Shown: piece after piece, positions 30,182 to 33,886 of the stretch
How positions within the stretch are numbered: position 1 is the stretch's first letter
Layout of the letters: every line of letters begins with the position of its first letter
Assembly (NCBI GenBank): GCA_947463235.1
Contig: CANHST010000006.1
Coordinates: 1-33,886 of the forward strand
DNA: 33,886 bases
Reading direction: 5' to 3'
Source: Acidimicrobiaceae bacterium
GTDB lineage: Bacteria > Actinomycetota > Acidimicrobiia > Acidimicrobiales > Ilumatobacteraceae
The notes under the pieces: generated by a model
Databases searched by the model: none
What the model saw: the letters and a program-made list of their open reading frames with translations, nothing else
What the model was told of the DNA's origin: nothing
Made by a program: the position numbers and the translations under genes

Positions 30182-32437
30182 TTAGCCTCGCGGTTCGCGA
30201 CGCAGCACGGACACCAGGTCGTCGACCGTGGAGGGCTTGGGCACGAACACGTCGGCACCTGCTGCTATTGCAGCCGACCGAGACGCGTCACTCACATCGC
30301 CAGTCATGATGGCAACCACCGGTTGCCGACCAACGCGAGCGCGAAGCTGACGCGTCATTTCGAGACCACTGATGCCGGGAAGCTGCACATCGGCGAAGAC
30401 CGTGTCGAACCGCTGATCCTCGAGCATTCGCAGCGCTTGCTCGCCGGAAACGGCCGTCACCACCTCGGCGCCCAGATCGGCGAGCAGGAACTTCGCAGCA
30501 AGGCGATTCAGTGGCTCGTCGTCGACGATGAGCACGTGCCGGCGGGGCACCTCGCGGCGGGGCGCTGCGATCTGCGTAACCGGTGCACCGTCAGCACTGA
30601 GTGGAATGTCGATCCAGAAGACGGACCCGCCTTCCGCCCGCGGAGCGGCCCCAGTGGATCCGCCCATCGCCGCAGCGATACCCGTCACGATGGCCAGGCC
30701 AAGCCCAACGCCCGGCATGTCGCTCTCGTGATCCTGACGCCCGCGCTCGAACGGTCGAAAGAGTCGAGCGACGTCGTCGGAGGAAATGCCCGAGCCCGTA
30801 TCGCGCACGTTCAGGCGAACCATGGAGTCGGCCGCTGCTGCATCCACCGTCACCGTGCCGGACGCTGTGTGCTTGCACGCGTTGGACAGCAGGTTGGTCA
30901 ACGCCTGTCGGATCCGGTCGGTATCCCCCACCACGTAGCGAAGGTTCGACGGCACGTCGGAGCCGCTGACCTCCACCCCCGGCTGGGTCAGTTGACGCGC
31001 CATGAACACTGCGTCGTCGATGATCGGAACGATGTCCACCACATCGGAGCGGACCGAGAGGGTGCCCAGTTCCAGTTGCGAGGCATCGAGCAGGTCATCG
31101 ACCACGCGGCGCATGACCGCTGCGAGACGTGAGATGGCTTCCACATCGTCGGCGATCTCCCGGGGAACACGGCGAGACAGAAGGTGATCGGAGAACGCAG
31201 CCAAACCCTGCAGCGGGTTGCGCAGCTCGTGGCCCACCTGGGCCACCAACGCCAACCGCTCGCGCAGTTCCTCTTGCGCCTGATGGCGGCGGGCTTCGAG
31301 TTCGATCTCCAGACGCTTGCGCGCATCGATGTTGCGGATCGTCAGGACGACCGCGCCAACCTCGGGGTCGTCGAGCAAGTTGTTGCCCGAGACCTCCAAC
31401 CATGCGTAGTCGCCATCCGCACGCAATGCTCGAAACTCGAACCAGCCGGTCTGCGAACCCGGCTCTGCTGCCAGGGTGGAGTAGACGACGCCCACCGTCG
31501 CTCGGTCATCCGGGTGCACCAGTTCGCCAAGGCGCTCGCCCATGAAACCTGCAGAACTGCCGTAGCCGAGCCCGGGTAGCTGCGCAGACGCTTCGATCAG
31601 CCGTGCCGAATCATCCAGCATCAGCACCGCGTCCTGGAAGTTCGACACCATCACTCGGTTGCGTCGCTCGCTCAGCCGAAGCGCCTCCTCGACACGGACC
31701 CGATCGGTGATGTCCTGGCCCATGGAGAAGATCGACACCACGTTGCCCAGCTCATCTCGCACCGCGGTGTCGGCCCACTCCACCACCCGGCCGCTCGCGT
31801 AGACACGCTGTTCGCGCTTCACGGACGCTTCAGACAGGATCCGCTCGACCACGAACGTTCGACTCTGGGGCGGCGTCCACTCGTAGATCTCGTCGAGGTG
31901 ATGGCCCACCACGTTCTCGTCCCAGCCGAAGAACTCGCGGCACGACCGATTGCTGAACAGCACCGTGCCGTCGAGTGCCCATTCCACCATCAGCTCGTGC
32001 TGATCTTCGAACGCTTCCCACAACAGTCGGTACTGATCAGGCGCGGTCGCACCCGAGCCGGAGAACATTGCGACCATGCCGACGATCTGTCCGTCGGCAG
32101 CACGGGCCGGCCACGTGCGCAGATTGGCCATCACGCTGCCACCATCGAGCCGTTGGAAGCGATGATGAACCGGCTGCGGATTCATCACACCATCTCGCGC
32201 CAGCTGGAGGTAACGGTCTGGCCAGGTGGTGTCGAGCGAGTCACCGAAACTACGTGCCGAGATGCTGGGCTCGGTCACCGAGTCCCAACCGAAAAATGAC
32301 GCGAATGCAGGGTTGGCAGAAGCCACCCTGCCATCAAGCGCCACCAGCGCGACCGGAACGGGAATCTGGTCGGTGGGCAGCGACGTGATTTCGGACACAC
32401 GATCAAGGCTGATGTTCCGCAAGCTAGTGGACGCCAT
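30182..32437 (-). CDS. Soluble PAS-PAS-PAS hybrid histidine kinase with C-terminal receiver, paralogue of the kinase at 4372
   Basis: About 751 aa with no TM helix. Three PAS-like domains (about 25-130, 140-250, 258-375) lead to HisKA with His403 in GHELRNPLQG. HATPase boxes follow (NLLSNACKHT, DTGSGI, GVGLGLAI). Last is a receiver with acidic DDE (639-641), phospho-acceptor Asp683 and Lys734. The whole architecture and many blocks match the kinase at 4372-6636 (for example GLGLAIV, MGGxxGAAPRxEGGSxFWI). The Met at 32437 gives nearly the same length as that paralogue; an upstream ATG at 32485 would add 16 residues, and neither start has a good ribosome binding site. It is divergent from the IPNS-like dioxygenase gene. 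The signal sensed is unknown. Confidence 0.92.
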   Translation of the reverse strand: MASTSLRNISLDRVSEITSLPTDQIPVPVALVALDGRVASANPAFASFFGWDSVTEPSISARSFGDSLDTTWPDRYLQLARDGVMNPQPVHHRFQRLDGGSVMANLRTWPARAADGQIVGMVAMFSGSGATAPDQYRLLWEAFEDQHELMVEWALDGTVLFSNRSCREFFGWDENVVGHHLDEIYEWTPPQSRTFVVERILSEASVKREQRVYASGRVVEWADTAVRDELGNVVSIFSMGQDITDRVRVEEALRLSERRNRVMVSNFQDAVLMLDDSARLIEASAQLPGLGYGSSAGFMGERLGELVHPDDRATVGVVYSTLAAEPGSQTGWFEFRALRADGDYAWLEVSGNNLLDDPEVGAVVLTIRNIDARKRLEIELEARRHQAQEELRERLALVAQVGHELRNPLQGLAAFSDHLLSRRVPREIADDVEAISRLAAVMRRVVDDLLDASQLELGTLSVRSDVVDIVPIIDDAVFMARQLTQPGVEVSGSDVPSNLRYVVGDTDRIRQALTNLLSNACKHTASGTVTVDAAAADSMVRLNVRDTGSGISSDDVARLFRPFERGRQDHESDMPGVGLGLAIVTGIAAAMGGSTGAAPRAEGGSVFWIDIPLSADGAPVTQIAAPRREVPRRHVLIVDDEPLNRLAAKFLLADLGAEVVTAVSGEQALRMLEDQRFDTVFADVQLPGISGLEMTRQLRARVGRQPVVAIMTGDVSDASRSAAIAAGADVFVPKPSTVDDLVSVLRREPRG

Positions 32438-32537
32438 CGAATCGGTCTTACTGAGCCGCAGAGAAACAGTGTTCACTTTTCGCATCCTCGCGCCCCGCTC
32501 ACCGTGGCAGCGTGCGCTCCAATCCACTCCCTGCCCG

Positions 32538-32543
32538 TACTCT
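32538..32543 (+). promoter_or_regulatory. Candidate -10 box for the IPNS-like dioxygenase
   Basis: TACTCT fits TANNNT and ends six bases before the ATG at 32550, suggesting a leaderless transcript, since no Shine-Dalgarno sequence is visible. Confidence 0.4.
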
Positions 32544-32549
32544 GCACCT

Positions 32550-33491
32550 ATGGACTTGGTACCCGTCATCGACATCGGCGACCCACACAGTGCTTCGCTG
32601 GCAGCACTCGATACCGCCTGCCGGGACCACGGGTTCTTCCTGATCGAGGGACACGGCCTCGACGAGGTGATCGCCGACACCTTCCAGGCGGCCCGCCGGT
32701 TCTTCGCCGCCGACCGTTCAGTGAAAGACCCCATCCGCCGCGATGCCGTCAATCCGCTCGGCTACAACGACCGCGAACTCACCAAGCGACGCAGGGATCA
32801 CAAGGAAGTGTTCGACTTCCTCGACCCCGACGACGTTCGCGCCGACGCATACAACCGCTGGCCCGACGGCGTGCACGAGTTTCGCCAAGCATTGCGCACC
32901 CACTTCGATGCCTGCAGCGAGCTGGCCGACCGCACGCTCACGTTGGTGCTCGACGCGTTGCAGTTGCCACGCGTCGAGGCCGACACACACCGGGGCGACC
33001 GCACACGGTCCAGCATGCGGCTGAACCATTACACGATGGGCGACCCGGTGGCCGCCGACGAGCGTGGCGACCTCGCCGAACTCGGTGATGTGGCGTTGGG
33101 ACACCACACCGACAGTGGCGTGCTGACGTTGCTGATCCAGGACGACGTGGGCGGCCTGCAAGCGCACTCCGAGCAACACGGATGGATCGACGTGACGCCT
33201 CGCCCCGGCACGATCGTGGTGAACCTCGCCGACTGCATGCAGGTCTGGACGAACGACCGCTACCGGGCTGCGCTGCACCGAGTGCTGCCGATGACGACGA
33301 GCACACGGATGAGCATCCCGTACTTCTTCAACCCGCCGAACGATTGCGTGGTGGAACCCATCCCCGATGCATCGGATGGTGCACCGCGCTATCGACCGTT
33401 CGCCTTCCGCGACTTCATCGCCGCGCGCGGGGCCGACAACTACGCCGACCTCGGTGCCGACGACACCCAGATCAGCGACTTCCGTATCTGA
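32550..33491 (+). CDS. Isopenicillin-N-synthase-like Fe(II)/2-oxoglutarate dioxygenase
   Basis: The 313 aa protein has the DIOX/2OG-FeII domains of the isopenicillin N synthase family. His186-x-Asp188 (GHHTDSG) and His243 (ALHRV) bind iron, and Arg253-x-Ser255 (RMS) binds 2-oxoglutarate. The N-terminal VPVIDIG and CRDHGFFLIEGHG are typical. Bacterial members act on varied small molecules, and the substrate is not evident here. The gene is divergent from the second hybrid kinase and converges on the DUF4188 gene (13-base gap). Confidence 0.92.
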   Translation: MDLVPVIDIGDPHSASLAALDTACRDHGFFLIEGHGLDEVIADTFQAARRFFAADRSVKDPIRRDAVNPLGYNDRELTKRRRDHKEVFDFLDPDDVRADAYNRWPDGVHEFRQALRTHFDACSELADRTLTLVLDALQLPRVEADTHRGDRTRSSMRLNHYTMGDPVAADERGDLAELGDVALGHHTDSGVLTLLIQDDVGGLQAHSEQHGWIDVTPRPGTIVVNLADCMQVWTNDRYRAALHRVLPMTTSTRMSIPYFFNPPNDCVVEPIPDASDGAPRYRPFAFRDFIAARGADNYADLGADDTQISDFRI

Positions 33492-33504
33492 CCTGGAACC
33501 CGAG

Positions 33505-33886
33505 TCAGTAGGGGTCCACCGGCGGTGCTTCCGCCGCCGTTCCCGTCATACGCGCCTTGGCGCTCTGACCACGCTGCCGTGCCGGCACCGCGCCGGTAAC
33601 AGCCGCAAGGCCCATGGTCGGCGTGTTGCCGTACACCGTCTCCACGGTCGCATCCGAGAGCACGATGGTCTCGTGGTAGATGCCCACGGAACCGTTGTCG
33701 CGCACGTTCTTGTTGAACGCCCGCCACGCAGGTAGGTGCGCCGCCGAGCCCGACTTCGAGTACGCCTCGAGCTTCTCGAACGACTCCCAGTACTGCCACA
33801 CCAAGATGGTGCGACCCGACAGGAACGTGCGTGGCTTTCCCACCAGACCGAGGCTCGGATTCTTCTGCAGCTCGACCAGCATGCGC
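33505..33886 (-). CDS. DUF4188 family protein, partial (5' end beyond window)
   Basis: About 127 residues of the C-terminal part of a DUF4188 protein are present. The blocks LVELQKNPSLGLVGKPRTFL, TILVWQYWESFEKLEAYSKS and IYHETIVLSDATVETVYGN are diagnostic of this family, which has a dimeric alpha/beta-barrel (ABM-like) look; homologues are annotated as monooxygenase-like or phenylacetaldoxime-dehydratase-like, with no firm function. Family members normally begin about 35-40 residues earlier, and the frame stays open to the edge with Arg before the first visible Met (33882), so this is a 5'-truncated gene. The last 40 residues are a disordered Ala/Gly/Pro-rich tail. Confidence 0.88.
   Translation of the reverse strand, partial: RMLVELQKNPSLGLVGKPRTFLSGRTILVWQYWESFEKLEAYSKSGSAAHLPAWRAFNKNVRDNGSVGIYHETIVLSDATVETVYGNTPTMGLAAVTGAVPARQRGQSAKARMTGTAAEAPPVDPY

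Noticed and set aside
1-33886. tRNA/rRNA genes or insertion sequences
   Set aside because: The intergenic spaces are short, and none shows a tRNA cloverleaf, rRNA sequence, transposase frame or terminal inverted repeats with target duplications.

Overview
The window is GC-rich, densely packed chromosomal DNA from an actinobacterium. A UPF0182 seven-helix membrane protein, a DivIVA coiled-coil protein, candidate leaderless starts behind TANNNT boxes, GTG/TTG starts and long Thr-rich (TTAPA/TTTT) linkers in secreted proteins all fit Actinomycetota. My best guess is class Acidimicrobiia (Ilumatobacter-like); this is inferred from style, not from a marker gene. I see no tRNA, rRNA, CRISPR array, transposase or integrase.

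Layout. (1) 1-3379: L-fucose/L-fuconate catabolism. A partial aldo/keto reductase and L-fuconate dehydratase lie on the minus strand, divergent from an SDR dehydrogenase and an unusual solute-binding-protein-like gene without a signal peptide. A perfect palindrome sits between the two arms. (2) 3426-8453: a methyltransferase with a His-rich N-terminus, a soluble PAS-PAS-PAS hybrid histidine kinase, an MFS exporter with a CsoR-type GC-tract palindrome at its start, and a NUDIX hydrolase. (3) 8535-14823: a surface-protein locus. Two divergent secreted proteins share a Cys-bracketed domain; one ends in an LVVTG-TM-Arg tail and the other in a WxL-like domain. They are followed by a DUF916-like (WxL-interacting) membrane protein and, in ATGA overlap, a membrane protein with a neocarzinostatin-like ectodomain. 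This looks like an actinobacterial counterpart of the Firmicutes WxL/Csc surface system and is the most novel-looking part of the window. (4) 15108-23515: a cytoplasmic coiled-coil protein, UPF0182, a DivIVA protein with a phage-head-like Cys/His C-terminus, a PDZ/Lon-like membrane protease, a 2-TM protein and a HEAT-repeat protein. (5) 23594-25270: an esterase lipoprotein and a PaiB-like FMN-binding protein. (6) 25319-28975: an arsenic locus. arsR diverges from arsI (C-As lyase), a TauD/TfdA-type dioxygenase and acr3; a DsbA/FrnE-like gene with a second CsoR-type palindrome at its start follows. (7) 29017-33886: a VOC protein, an MTA/SAH-type nucleosidase, a second hybrid kinase paralogous to the first, an isopenicillin-N-synthase-like dioxygenase and a partial DUF4188 protein.

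How they fit together. The fucose genes supply dehydratase and dehydrogenase steps of the non-phosphorylated fucose route; the lactonase, last hydrolase and transporter are not in the window. The WxL-like locus would place a WxL-like protein on the cell wall through the DUF916 membrane partner. The arsenic operon would cleave organoarsenicals with ArsI, possibly after oxidation by the embedded dioxygenase, and export arsenite through Acr3 under ArsR control.
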